Part shown: piece after piece, positions 8,050-17,688 of the stretch | Position numbering within the stretch: position 1 is the first letter of the stretch | How the letters are laid out: every line of letters starts with the position of its first letter | Assembly: GCA_963610315.1 (NCBI GenBank) | Contig: CAVDMV010000003.1 | Location: forward strand, 1 to 64,000 | Source: UBA3210 sp963610315 | Lineage (GTDB): Bacteria > Bacillota_I > Bacilli_A > RFN20 > CAG-449 | Direction of reading: 5' to 3' | DNA length: 64,000 bases | Made by a program: the position numbers and the translations under genes | The notes under the pieces: model-generated | Databases searched by the model: none | What the model was told of the DNA's origin: nothing | Seen by the model: the letters and a program-made list of their open reading frames with translations, nothing else

Positions 8050-8959
8050 ATTTATGAGCTCCTTTAATTATATCTTCTAAATTTGTTATATGTAATTCTT
8101 CCATTACTCGATCTAAGTCTTCAATAATCTCTTTACAAGCATATGGGTTAATGAGGTTTTCTGATCCTACCATAACTAAGCTAGCTCCAGCATACATCAT
8201 TTCAATTACGTCATAAGCTGAAGAAATTCCTCCCATACCAATAACAGGTACTTTAACTGCTTTAGAAACTTCATATACCATTCTTAAAGCAACCGGGAAA
8301 ACTCCTTTACCAGAATAACCACCTTTTTTAACTCCTAAGATTGGTTTACCAGTTTTTAAATCAATACGCATACCAACTAAGGTATTAATTAAGGATATCG
8401 CGTCGCAACCTCCTTCTTCAGATGCAAGAGCGATTTCAACAATATTAGTTACATTAGGTGATAATTTAACAATGATTGGTTTAGCCGAAACTTCTTTAAC
8501 TCTTCTTACTAATTCTTTTGTTAAAGTAGGATTTACTCCAACTGACATACCACCAGTTGAAACATTCGGACAAGAAATATTTAATTCAATCGCGAATATT
8601 TGTTCTTCTTTAGATAATTTTCTTACCGTTTCAACATAGTCTTCTAAGGAGTGACCTCCAACATTCGCGATCACTTGATCAGCATAAACTTTTTTAAGTT
8701 TAACAAGTTCTTCACTAATAACTTTATCGACCCCAGGATTTTGTAAACCGATTGAATTAAGTAATCCATTATCACATTCTGCGATACGTGGTAAAGGATT
8801 TCCATATCTAGGTTCAAGGGTAGTTCCTTTTAAAGAAATTGAACCTAAGATATTAATATCATAATATGAGGCGAATTCATAACCAAAACCAAATGTTCCA
8901 CTTGCTGGAATAACCGGATTTTTAAATGTTTTACCTAAAAATTTAATTTCTTTATTCAT
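8042..8959 (-). CDS. pyrD: Dihydroorotate dehydrogenase, class 1B catalytic subunit
   Basis: Oxidises dihydroorotate to orotate with FMN and passes electrons through PyrK to NAD+. 305 residues, TIM barrel. IELNISCPNV at about residues 124-133 holds the active-site Cys that marks class 1 enzymes, and its coupling to pyrK identifies class 1B. VGSENLINPYA near the end is part of the FMN site. It overlaps pyrK upstream and pyrF downstream by 8 bases each. Confidence 0.96.
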   Translation of the reverse strand: MNKEIKFLGKTFKNPVIPASGTFGFGYEFASYYDINILGSISLKGTTLEPRYGNPLPRIAECDNGLLNSIGLQNPGVDKVISEELVKLKKVYADQVIANVGGHSLEDYVETVRKLSKEEQIFAIELNISCPNVSTGGMSVGVNPTLTKELVRRVKEVSAKPIIVKLSPNVTNIVEIALASEEGGCDAISLINTLVGMRIDLKTGKPILGVKKGGYSGKGVFPVALRMVYEVSKAVKVPVIGMGGISSAYDVIEMMYAGASLVMVGSENLINPYACKEIIEDLDRVMEELHITNLEDIIKGAHKYE

Positions 8960-9683
8960 AGATTACCTCGCTAGAAGAAAATACTGGTCCTTCTTTACAT
9001 ACTCTTTGAGGCCCTTTAGTTGTTTTAATAGAACACCCCATACATGCACCAAATCCACATCCCATTCTCGCTTCTAAAGAAACGCATCCTTTAGAAGAAT
9101 ATTTTGAAAGAAATTTAAGCATCACAAGAGGTCCGCAGGCATAGTAATAATCATAACTAAGATCATGTTCTTTTAAATAAGTAACTGGGTTACCTTTGTA
9201 ACCAAAAGTTCCATCATCGGTTGTTACAATTACTTCACCAAATTTTTTAAATTTTTCTACATAACAAACTTCATCAATGTTTTTAAAACCAAGAAGAATA
9301 GTCACCTTAATTCCTCTCTGATTAAATCTTTTCGCTAGATTATATAAAGGTGCAATTCCAATTCCTCCTCCGATAAGTAAAGGAGAAGAAGATATTTCAT
9401 CGTTAAAGCCATTACCTAAACCTAAGATAGTATTAATCACATCACCTTTTTTATAACTCGTTAAATCTTTTGTTCCTTTACCTAATACTTTATAAAGGAA
9501 CTTAACTTCATTAGATGAATAATCATGAATTGATAAAGGTCTTCTTAAGTAGAAATTATCGAGTTTTAATTCAGCGAATTCTCCAGAATGAACAATTTCA
9601 CTAGTATCACCTTTTAAAGTTAATAAATAGATATCATTTTTAATCTTTTCATTACTAACCACTTCTAAATCTACTATCTTCAT
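8952..9683 (-). CDS. pyrK: Dihydroorotate dehydrogenase electron transfer subunit
   Basis: FAD and [2Fe-2S] subunit that links PyrD to NAD+. The FAD-binding LRRPLSIHDY is near residue 48, a nucleotide-binding GGGIGIAPLY near residue 106, and the cluster ligands fall in ARMGCGFGACMGCS plus a later Cys in RVCKEG, giving the expected four cysteines. I place the start at the ATG at 9683, which has GGAG six bases upstream, rather than an ATG four codons earlier that overlaps carB and has no ribosome binding site. Confidence 0.95.
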   Translation of the reverse strand: MKIVDLEVVSNEKIKNDIYLLTLKGDTSEIVHSGEFAELKLDNFYLRRPLSIHDYSSNEVKFLYKVLGKGTKDLTSYKKGDVINTILGLGNGFNDEISSSPLLIGGGIGIAPLYNLAKRFNQRGIKVTILLGFKNIDEVCYVEKFKKFGEVIVTTDDGTFGYKGNPVTYLKEHDLSYDYYYACGPLVMLKFLSKYSSKGCVSLEARMGCGFGACMGCSIKTTKGPQRVCKEGPVFSSSEVIYE

Positions 9684-9684
9684 C

Positions 9685-12600
9685 TTATTCTCCATCGATG
9701 GTACTTACATTCATCGTAATACCTTCTAAAACATTTAATAAAGCATTAACTGTATCTAAGCAAGTAAAGACAGGTACGTTATTATCAATCGCGCATCTTC
9801 TAATCTTTACTCCGTCATGAGCGATCGAGATAGAATCATCAGTCATCGTATTAACTACATAAGAAACATAACCTTTTCTTAAAGCTTCTAAGATTTCATC
9901 ACTATCTTCTGATAATTTCTTTCTTACACGTGTCTTAATATCATGTTCTTTTAAGAATTCAGCCGTTCCTAAAGTCGCTTCAATATTAAAACCTAAATTA
10001 TAGAATCTTCTAATTAATGGTAAAGCTTGTTCTTTATCTTGGTCCCCAATTGTAACAAATACTGTTCCATAATTAACTAAGCGTTGGCCAGAAGCTTTAA
10101 GAGATTTAAATAACGCTCTATTAAGATCTTTATCATAACCAATTGCTTCACCAGTTGATTTCATTTCTGGAGATAAAACAACGTCCATACCTTGAATCTT
10201 AGTAAATGAGAAAGTAGGAGTTTTTACATACCATCTCTTCTTTTCTTCGCGTACTCCAACATAACCTAAATCTTTTAGTTTATGTCCTAACATAACTTTT
10301 GAAGCAATATCGGCAATCGGCGCGCCTGTTGATTTAGCTAAGAATGGAACCGTACGAGAAGAACGTGGATTAACTTCAATAATTGAAACTTCTTTATTAT
10401 CTTTAACGATGAATTGAATGTTAAATAAACCAATCATCTTCAGCGCTAAACCAATTTTAGTTGTATAATCAATAATCGTCTTTTTTACTTCACTCGATAA
10501 TGAATAAGGTGGATAAACGCTCATCGAGTCTCCTGAATGAACACCTGTTCTTTCAATTAACTGCATAATTCCTGGAATAAAGACATTTTCTCCATCACTT
10601 ATCGCATCTACTTCACATTCAATACCATAAATATATTTATCAATTAAAACTGGATGAGTTGAATCAAATTCCATTACTTCTTTCATAAAGCTCTTTAAAG
10701 ATGATTCATCATAAATGATCTTCATCATTCGTCCTCCAAGAACAAATGAAGGTCTAACTAAGACAGGATAACCAATTTCTCTCGCTGCTTTTATGCCGTC
10801 TTCTTCGTTCAATACTGCACTTCCTTTTGGTAAAGGAACATTGATCTTTTCCATTTCTTTTTCAAAGAGGTCACGATCTTCGGCTCTTTCAATGGCATCT
10901 ACTTGTGAACCAATGATTTTAACGCCTAATGAAGCTAAATCACTAGAAAGATTAATTGGTGTTTGTCCTCCAAGAGTTACAATCACACCTTCAGGTTTTT
11001 CAAAATCGTAGACGTTCATAACATCTTCAATTGTTAATGGTTCAAAATATAATTTATCTGATAAAGTATAATCAGTTGAAACTGTTTCAGGGTTATTATT
11101 AATAACGATTGCTTCATAACCTTCTTGTTGTAAAGTCCAAATACAATGAGTAGTTGAATAATCAAATTCAACGCCTTGACCAATTCTAATAGGGCCTGAG
11201 CCTAAAACGATAATCTTCTTTTTATTTGATCTAATCGATTCATTTTCATGTTCATAAGTTGAATAGAAATATGGGATGTATGATTTAAATTCCGAAGCAC
11301 ATGTATCAATCATCTTATAGACTGGATAAATATTATTTTCTTTACGATATTTATATATTTCTATTTTTGATTTATGATAGATTTTACCTAAATATTCATC
11401 AGAAAAACCATATGTCTTCGCTTTTATAAATAATTCTTTTGAGAAAGGTTTACTCTTTAATTCATTTTCAATTTGAACGATATGATAGAACTTTTCTAAG
11501 AAGAAACGGTCAATGCTTGTTAAAGAATATATTTTATCAATAGTGACACCTTTTCTTAACGCTTCACAGATTGCAAATGGTCTTTTATCATCATGCTTTT
11601 TAATTTCTTCAATGAGTTCATCTTCATCCATATTTTTAAATTCAGGAAGTTCGAGATGACAAGCTTTAATTTCAAGTGATCTAATCGCTTTTAAGATTGA
11701 TTCTTCAAAAGTTCTTCCTAAGCTCATTACTTCACCGGTCGCTTTCATTTGAGTTGATAAAGATCTATTTGCATCAGCGAATTTATCAAATGGGAAACGA
11801 GGAACTTTAGTAACTACATAGTCTAATGTAGGTTCAAAAGAAGCACAAGTATTCGCGATTCTAATTTCATCAAGTGTTAATCCAACGGCAATTTTCGCAC
11901 TTACTCGAGCAATAGGATAACCAGAAGCTTTTGAAGCTAATGCAGAAGAACGAGAAACTCTAGGATTAACTTCAATAACATAATATTGGAAAGAATATGG
12001 ATCTAAAGAGAATTGTACGTTACATCCTCCTTCAATACCTAAGGCACGAATAATTCTTAAAGCCGAATTTCTTAACATTTGATATTCTTTATTTGTTAAT
12101 GTTTGACTTGGCGCGACAACAATCGAATCACCAGTATGAATACCAACTGGATCAACATTTTCCATATTACAAACAACAATCGCTGTATCTAATTTATCTC
12201 TAAGAACTTCATATTCAATTTCTTTATAACCCTTAATTGATTTTTCAACTAAGACTTCAGTTACTGGAGATAATTTTAAAGCGTTCTTTGTTAAAGGAAT
12301 CATTTCTTCGTCGTTATCGGCAAATCCTCCTCCGGTTCCTCCAAGCGTAAAAGCCGGACGTAAAATGACAGGATAACCAATTTTATGTGCCGCATCAAGA
12401 GCTTCTTCTAAGGTATGACAGTTATATGAAGGAAGAACTGGTTCACCAATTTGTTCACATAATTCTTTAAATAATTCTCTATTTTCTGCTTTTTCAATTG
12501 CATCGTAACTAGTACCTAGTAATTCCGTTTGGCATTCTTCTAAAACGCCATTAGTATAAAGTTTCATTCCAAGGTTAAGACCAGTTTGACCGCCGATGGA

Positions 12601-12864
12601 GCAAATTACTCCATCAGGTCTTTCTTTTCTAATAATCTTCGCGACATTTTCTAGATCAAGAGGTTCCATATAAACTTTATCCGCGATTTTTGTATCAGTC
12701 ATAATAGTCGCAGGATTTGAATTAACTAAAATAGTTTCATATCCTTCTTCTTTAAGCGCTAAACAAGCTTGTGTACCAGCATAATCAAATTCAGCCCCTT
12801 GACCAATGACGATTGGTCCTGAACCGATAATCATAATTTTCTTTAAATCATTACGTCTAGGCAT
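9685..12864 (-). CDS. carB: Carbamoyl-phosphate synthase large subunit
   Basis: Makes carbamoyl phosphate from bicarbonate, ammonia passed from CarA, and two ATP. About 1,059 residues, the full family length, with two homologous ATP-grasp halves: IMIIGSGPIVIGQGAEFDYAG at the start and IIVLGSGPIRIGQGVEFDYS near residue 557, then a C-terminal MGS-like allosteric domain from about residue 930. The start at 12864 gives the canonical MPRRNDLKKI and overlaps the carA stop by 8 bases; an ATG five codons upstream is less likely. It is the only carB seen here, so it may serve arginine synthesis too if that pathway exists. Confidence 0.97.
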   Translation of the reverse strand: MPRRNDLKKIMIIGSGPIVIGQGAEFDYAGTQACLALKEEGYETILVNSNPATIMTDTKIADKVYMEPLDLENVAKIIRKERPDGVICSIGGQTGLNLGMKLYTNGVLEECQTELLGTSYDAIEKAENRELFKELCEQIGEPVLPSYNCHTLEEALDAAHKIGYPVILRPAFTLGGTGGGFADNDEEMIPLTKNALKLSPVTEVLVEKSIKGYKEIEYEVLRDKLDTAIVVCNMENVDPVGIHTGDSIVVAPSQTLTNKEYQMLRNSALRIIRALGIEGGCNVQFSLDPYSFQYYVIEVNPRVSRSSALASKASGYPIARVSAKIAVGLTLDEIRIANTCASFEPTLDYVVTKVPRFPFDKFADANRSLSTQMKATGEVMSLGRTFEESILKAIRSLEIKACHLELPEFKNMDEDELIEEIKKHDDKRPFAICEALRKGVTIDKIYSLTSIDRFFLEKFYHIVQIENELKSKPFSKELFIKAKTYGFSDEYLGKIYHKSKIEIYKYRKENNIYPVYKMIDTCASEFKSYIPYFYSTYEHENESIRSNKKKIIVLGSGPIRIGQGVEFDYSTTHCIWTLQQEGYEAIVINNNPETVSTDYTLSDKLYFEPLTIEDVMNVYDFEKPEGVIVTLGGQTPINLSSDLASLGVKIIGSQVDAIERAEDRDLFEKEMEKINVPLPKGSAVLNEEDGIKAAREIGYPVLVRPSFVLGGRMMKIIYDESSLKSFMKEVMEFDSTHPVLIDKYIYGIECEVDAISDGENVFIPGIMQLIERTGVHSGDSMSVYPPYSLSSEVKKTIIDYTTKIGLALKMIGLFNIQFIVKDNKEVSIIEVNPRSSRTVPFLAKSTGAPIADIASKVMLGHKLKDLGYVGVREEKKRWYVKTPTFSFTKIQGMDVVLSPEMKSTGEAIGYDKDLNRALFKSLKASGQRLVNYGTVFVTIGDQDKEQALPLIRRFYNLGFNIEATLGTAEFLKEHDIKTRVRKKLSEDSDEILEALRKGYVSYVVNTMTDDSISIAHDGVKIRRCAIDNNVPVFTCLDTVNALLNVLEGITMNVSTIDGE

Positions 12865-13951
12865 GTTTCTTCTCCTCAATATTTTCTTTCATATTCTTTA
12901 AGAAGCGTTCAAAGATATATCTTGAATCTTCTGGTCCTGCGGCAGATTCTGGATGGTATTGAACGGCGATAATGCGATTCTTCGTATCTTCCATACCTTC
13001 TGCTTCATTATCAAGTAAATTTACATGTGTAAGTTCTAAGCCAGTTCCTTTAAGAGAATCTTTATCAATCGCATAAGAATGGTTTTGGCTTGTAATTTCA
13101 ATTTTACCAGTCACTAAATCTTTAACTGGATGATTTCCTCCACGATGACCAAAGGCCATTTTATAAGTCTTCGCACCGTAAGCTAAACCAATCATTTGAT
13201 GGCCTAAACAAATGCCAAGCATTGGAATTTTACCTTTAAGTTCTTTGATCGTATTAATTACTTCCGTTACATCTTCTGGGTCTCCAGGGCCATTAGAAAG
13301 GAATAAACCATCTGGTTTATATTTTAAGATTTCACTTACTGGAGTATTATAAGGAACTACAACAACATTACATTTATAATTATTGAGCATTCGAATGATA
13401 TTTAATTTACATCCGCAGTCGATGGCGACTACTGTATAAAGATGATTAGGGCAACGTGAATACCAAATTTTCTTACTAGAAACTTTATTTACTTGGTCGT
13501 GATTATATTTAAAAGCTTTTAATTCTTCTAAGCATTTAGAAGTATCTTCACTTTCATCAACAATCATCGCTTTCATTGAACCGTGATCACGAATAAGACG
13601 AACTATTTCTCTTGTATCTACTCCTGAAATACCTGGTACACCATTTTCATTCATCTTGTCACCAAGAGTTTCAGTATATCTAAAGTTAGAAGGTAAATCA
13701 TTATATTCATGAACGACAAATCCGCTCATATAGATGGATTTTGATTCATAGTCTTCACTAGTTAAACCATAATTACCAATTAATGGATAAGTCATTACAA
13801 CGATTTGATCACAATAGCTAGGATCAGATAAAATTTCTTGATATCCTACCATTGAAGTATTAAATACAATTTCTGCAATCTTTTTGTTTTTTGATCCAAA
13901 TCCTTCGCCAACGAATACTTGGCCATTTTCAAGAATTAGCTTTCTTTTCAT
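12857..13951 (-). CDS. carA: Carbamoyl-phosphate synthase small subunit (glutaminase)
   Basis: Class I glutamine amidotransferase that supplies ammonia to CarB. 364 residues: an N-terminal CPSase_sm_chain domain, and a C-terminal GATase with GICLGHQ at about residue 247 (nucleophile Cys) and the QYHPES motif near residue 335 (catalytic His-Glu). It starts 16 bases after pyrC with AAAGGAG. Coupled to carB by an overlap. Confidence 0.97.
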   Translation of the reverse strand: MKRKLILENGQVFVGEGFGSKNKKIAEIVFNTSMVGYQEILSDPSYCDQIVVMTYPLIGNYGLTSEDYESKSIYMSGFVVHEYNDLPSNFRYTETLGDKMNENGVPGISGVDTREIVRLIRDHGSMKAMIVDESEDTSKCLEELKAFKYNHDQVNKVSSKKIWYSRCPNHLYTVVAIDCGCKLNIIRMLNNYKCNVVVVPYNTPVSEILKYKPDGLFLSNGPGDPEDVTEVINTIKELKGKIPMLGICLGHQMIGLAYGAKTYKMAFGHRGGNHPVKDLVTGKIEITSQNHSYAIDKDSLKGTGLELTHVNLLDNEAEGMEDTKNRIIAVQYHPESAAGPEDSRYIFERFLKNMKENIEEKKHA

Positions 13952-13967
13952 TTTAAGTTATTCTCCT

Positions 13968-15161
13968 TTATTTTTTATAAACGATATTGCCTCGATAGAT
14001 AGTTAAGATATTAAATCCATATAATTTCATACCGATATAAGGACAATTATGTCCTTTTGAAAGAATCTCGTTTTCAGTATAAATATGTTCATGATCAATA
14101 TCTAAGACACATAAGTTTGCTTCACTACCGACACGAATTTCATTTAATGGTAAACGTGCGAGTTTTAACGCATTATTAGACATTATATCTTCAAATCTAG
14201 TAAGTGAAATTAAACCAGTTTTTACTAAATTTGTATATACTAAAGGTGCGCAAGTTTCTATACCAATAATGCCGTTTGGAGCTTTGTCGTATTCTCTTTC
14301 TTTTTCTTCTTTAGTATGAGGCGCGTGATCGGTAGAAACTACGCTAGCTACTCCAGTTAAAAGTGCGTTTAGAGTCGCTAAACGATTTTCTTCACTTCTA
14401 AGAGGTGGATTCATCTTATAGTTAGGATTACCTTTAATCATACTTTCATTTAAGAAAAGATGATGTGGAGTAACTTCACAAGTTATGTTATAGCCTTCTT
14501 CTTGAGCTTTTTTAATCGCTTCAAAAGATTCTTTTGTTGACATGTGGCAGAAATGATAAGCACAGTTATATTTTTTTACTTCTTCTATTTCTCTTCTTAC
14601 CGCGAGAAATTCTCCTTCAGGTAAAGTTTTATAAATATTATCTTCTGCATGAGAAGCAATAAATAAATCATATTTTTTTATCGTTTCTAATGCTTTATCA
14701 AGTAATTCAATATTATTAATACCTACTCCATCATCAGAAAAATATCTAGTATGAGCTCTTAATTTTTCAATATCAGATAATTCTAAACCTTTCTCTCCGA
14801 CTGAAACAGAACAATATGGAATAGATCTAATAATTGAATCTTTTTTAATAATATCTTCTTCTATTTTTAAATGTTCTTCTTTGTCTGGGCAAGGATTTAA
14901 ATTAGGCATTAAAAATACGGTTGTATAACCACCTTTTGCCGAAGCTAGTGAACCAGTTTTAATCGTTTCTTTATTAGAAAAACCTGGTTCACGAAAATGA
15001 ACATGTAAATCAGTTAGTCCAGGACAAATATAAGCGTTATTTAATTCAATTCCTTCTCCTTCAATATGGTCTTCAATTTTTACGATCTTACCATCTTCAA
15101 TAAGAATATCTTTCTTAACTAACCTGTCATTAATTCTTATTCTTCCATTTTTAAGTAACAT
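13968..15161 (-). CDS. pyrC: Dihydroorotase
   Basis: Zinc amidohydrolase that closes carbamoyl aspartate to dihydroorotate. 397 residues. DLHVHFREPG near residue 51 carries the first metal-binding histidines; ASHAED near residue 169, and STDHAPHT near residue 277 carries the catalytic Asp. This is the Gram-positive multifunctional-type enzyme rather than the short E. coli form. It starts 2 bases after the pyrB stop. Confidence 0.96.
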   Translation of the reverse strand: MLLKNGRIRINDRLVKKDILIEDGKIVKIEDHIEGEGIELNNAYICPGLTDLHVHFREPGFSNKETIKTGSLASAKGGYTTVFLMPNLNPCPDKEEHLKIEEDIIKKDSIIRSIPYCSVSVGEKGLELSDIEKLRAHTRYFSDDGVGINNIELLDKALETIKKYDLFIASHAEDNIYKTLPEGEFLAVRREIEEVKKYNCAYHFCHMSTKESFEAIKKAQEEGYNITCEVTPHHLFLNESMIKGNPNYKMNPPLRSEENRLATLNALLTGVASVVSTDHAPHTKEEKEREYDKAPNGIIGIETCAPLVYTNLVKTGLISLTRFEDIMSNNALKLARLPLNEIRVGSEANLCVLDIDHEHIYTENEILSKGHNCPYIGMKLYGFNILTIYRGNIVYKK

Positions 15162-15163
15162 AA

Positions 15164-16033
15164 CTAAATCTCTCCATCTAAGACTTTTGAAATAACACTC
15201 ATACGAGCATAAACTCCATTAGTCATTTGTTTAAAGATTCTTGATTTAGAACATTCAACGACGTCATCCGCAATTTCTATTCCCCTATTAACTGGTGCTG
15301 GATGCATAATGATTGCTTTTTCTTTCATTTTATTAACTCTTTCTAAAGTTAAACCATATGATTCAAAATATTGTTCATTAGTCATACCTAAGGTTGCATC
15401 ACGTTCAAATTGAACTCTTAATAACATAATTACATCACAAGTTTGTAACGCTTCATCAAGAGAAATTTCTTTTGCTGAGTCATCTAAGAAATTCTTAGGT
15501 CCTGCAATATAAACTTCCATGCCAAGACGAGACATAACTTCTGCATTAGAATGGGCGACTCGCGAATGTTTAATATCACCGATAATACAACATTTTAATC
15601 CTTCAAAATGACCAAATTCTTCTTTAATTGTCATTAAATCAAGTAAGCTTTGAGTAGGATGAGATCCACTTCCATCACCTGCATTAAAGATTGGAATATT
15701 AATATTTTCTAATCCTTTATAATATTCATTATCTTTATGTCTAATAACAACTCCATCAAAACCAATGCTTTCAAGTGTTTTTACCGTATCATATAAAGTT
15801 TCACCTTTATTAACTGAACTTGTTGATACATTGATTTGATCAACATCAATATCAAGCTTTCTCATCGCCATTACAAAAGAATTGTGCGTTCTTGTAGAAT
15901 TTTCAAAAAAAAGAGTGGCAAATCTCTTACCTGAATAGGAAAGAGAAAAACCACTCTTGAATTGAAATGCTAAAGAAAGAATTGAATTAATTTGATCACA
16001 AGTTAAACTTTGCAAATTAAATAATCCTGTCAT
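15164..16033 (-). CDS. pyrB: Aspartate carbamoyltransferase catalytic chain
   Basis: Condenses carbamoyl phosphate with aspartate, the committed step. 289 residues. The carbamoyl-phosphate loop is FFENSTRTHNSF (about residues 42-53), the Firmicute variant of STRTR. MLLRVQFER near 205 and HPAPVNRG near 245 are the aspartate-binding loops. No regulatory chain gene pyrI is present, as usual in Firmicutes. It is the first gene of the operon, with GGGGGA before the start, directly after the attenuator-like leader. Confidence 0.96.
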   Translation of the reverse strand: MTGLFNLQSLTCDQINSILSLAFQFKSGFSLSYSGKRFATLFFENSTRTHNSFVMAMRKLDIDVDQINVSTSSVNKGETLYDTVKTLESIGFDGVVIRHKDNEYYKGLENINIPIFNAGDGSGSHPTQSLLDLMTIKEEFGHFEGLKCCIIGDIKHSRVAHSNAEVMSRLGMEVYIAGPKNFLDDSAKEISLDEALQTCDVIMLLRVQFERDATLGMTNEQYFESYGLTLERVNKMKEKAIIMHPAPVNRGIEIADDVVECSKSRIFKQMTNGVYARMSVISKVLDGEI

Positions 16034-16045
16034 AGTGTTCCCCCA

Positions 16046-16107
16046 TAAAAAAAGATCCTAAGCCTAGACTTAGAATCAAATCCTTGATGTAAAAATCTAG
16101 GGACATC
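16046..16107 (-). promoter_or_regulatory. pyr operon leader with attenuator-like terminator
   Basis: On the minus strand the leader holds GATTCTAAG/CTTAGGATC (16054-16077) followed by seven T residues, an intrinsic terminator ending 12 bases before pyrB. Upstream is a small stem GATGT/ACATC (16086-16107). CCTAGA in its loop (16096-16101) is complementary to TCTAGG in the terminator loop (16063-16068), so an alternative fold is possible. I could not find the PyrR-binding loop consensus, so the sensing mechanism is open. Confidence 0.65.
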
Positions 16108-16123
16108 TTTTTTAACTGTTCAT

Positions 16124-16152
16124 AGTCTATCACGAAGAGAAAAATAAGTCCA
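16124..16152 (-). promoter_or_regulatory. Probable pyr operon promoter
   Basis: Minus-strand TGGACT (16147-16152), 17-bp spacer, TAGACT (16124-16129) preceded by TGA, an extended -10. Both boxes are imperfect. Transcription would begin near 16117, giving a leader of about 80 bases that contains the attenuator. Confidence 0.5.
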
Positions 16153-16192
16153 CATGAAAATTAAGAAAATGTTTTCTATAAGAATGCAGTTA

Positions 16193-17512
16193 TTAAATTC
16201 TCATTAATTCTAATTTATTAATATTTGCATCGATATTAAAATTAACTATTCCTTCTTTATCTTTAGTTGAAATTAGTGAAGACATTACTTTACCATCAAC
16301 AAATATTTCGATTGAACCATTATCAAGAACAAAATAAAATTCATGAACTAGTATCGATTTATCTATCTTCATCTTTCTAATTCTATTTATCGAATTAATA
16401 TCTGTTTCTTTAAAAGATACTGGCTCACAGTTTTTAATATCAAAAATAAGATTATCACCATCTAAAAATAAACATGCATATTTATTTCCATTAACATTAA
16501 ATTTAATATTTAAATCTTTTAAAGAAGATATAACTAAATGAATAATACCTGTTTTACATTTTAGTTCATTAGTATTTGTTAAAGTAACTTCGCTAAATTT
16601 ATCTTCATCTAATAAAAATGGAGTTTGGATAAGTTCATTATTTTTAATTTCAATTTTTCGCGGATAAGTTAATTCTCCTGCAAAACCATATTCACTAGAT
16701 AAATAGCTTCTATCCCACATACTCATCCAACCGATTAAGATATTTTTATTTTTAAACATCTGAGGTGCATAAAAATCAAAGCCATAATCTAAGCATCTTG
16801 CTTCGTCAAAATTAAAATTACCATCTTTGTTTTTTAAAATATATCGTGAAGCATGAATATTGTTATTTCCATCAATATTACAAGGAAAATTTAATTCAGA
16901 AAATATTAAGATATTATTATCCTTATCAGGACATTCAATCATTGTTCCAATACAATCTTTATTAAAAAGGTCATTAACAAATGTCCAATTAAATAAATCT
17001 TTTGACTTATAAACTAGAATTCTTCCTTTTCCATTTTCTTTTTTTGAAGCTACAAGCATAAAAAAATCTTCACCAATTCGACTAACACTAGGATCTCTAA
17101 AATCTTCTTTTGAATAGCCTAGGGGAATTTCTTCACTAGTTAAGATTAAGCCTTTCTTTTCAAAATGAATTCCATCATGTGAAAGAGCGATAGCTTGTTG
17201 TTGTCTAGTAACACCATTTCGATTAGTGTAACTTGTATAGATTAAATATAAGTCACCATCTTTTTCAATGGATGTTCCACTGAAACAACCATCATCTTGC
17301 TCATCTGGTTTTAAAGCAATAGGTAAATAAGTCCAGTGTCTTAAATCGTTACTAACCGCGTGTCCCCAATGCATTGGTCCCCATTTTACGTCATAAGGAT
17401 AATATTGATAGAACACATGATATTGATTTTTATAATAAATAAGACCATTAGGATCATTAATCCATCCTTTTTGGCCATATATATGAAATTTTGGATAATG
17501 TATATTTTGCAT
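16193..17512 (-). CDS. Glycoside hydrolase family 32 (sucrose/fructan hydrolase)
   Basis: Retaining beta-fructosidase that splits fructose from sucrose, sucrose-6-phosphate or fructans. 439 residues from the ATG at 17512, chosen because CAGGGAG precedes it; an ATG 18 codons earlier lacks a site and adds an odd hydrophobic tail. The catalytic nucleophile is in GWINDPNG (about residue 14), the transition-state Asp in FRDPS (about residue 141), and the acid/base Glu in MIECPD (about 188). A five-blade propeller is followed by a C-terminal beta-sandwich with SIEIFVDGK. No signal peptide, so it acts in the cytosol, most simply as sucrose-6-phosphate hydrolase or on imported oligosaccharides. No sugar transporter adjoins it. 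Confidence 0.93.
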   Translation of the reverse strand: MQNIHYPKFHIYGQKGWINDPNGLIYYKNQYHVFYQYYPYDVKWGPMHWGHAVSNDLRHWTYLPIALKPDEQDDGCFSGTSIEKDGDLYLIYTSYTNRNGVTRQQQAIALSHDGIHFEKKGLILTSEEIPLGYSKEDFRDPSVSRIGEDFFMLVASKKENGKGRILVYKSKDLFNWTFVNDLFNKDCIGTMIECPDKDNNILIFSELNFPCNIDGNNNIHASRYILKNKDGNFNFDEARCLDYGFDFYAPQMFKNKNILIGWMSMWDRSYLSSEYGFAGELTYPRKIEIKNNELIQTPFLLDEDKFSEVTLTNTNELKCKTGIIHLVISSLKDLNIKFNVNGNKYACLFLDGDNLIFDIKNCEPVSFKETDINSINRIRKMKIDKSILVHEFYFVLDNGSIEIFVDGKVMSSLISTKDKEGIVNFNIDANINKLELMRI

Positions 17513-17688
17513 ATTTTTAACTCCCTGATTAACTATATGAATAATATAATTCATATTAAAGAACATTGTTACTAAAAAATCTAATATAAAATAAATATAA
17601 ATATAAACATTAAATCACAATATAAAAAATTATTAATTAGATTACCTCTATTACTAGTTAGAACTATAATGTTTATGAGGTGATTTAT

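Noticed and set aside
10793..11011. 72-codon plus-strand ORF inside carB
   Set aside because: Antisense shadow of a well-conserved gene; no ribosome binding site.
16034..16107. PyrR-binding attenuator of the Bacillus type
   Set aside because: Terminator is present, but the conserved PyrR loop could not be found, so I describe it only as attenuator-like.
17360..17575. Plus-strand ORF opposite the start of the GH32 gene
   Set aside because: Antisense shadow without ribosome binding site or recognisable product.
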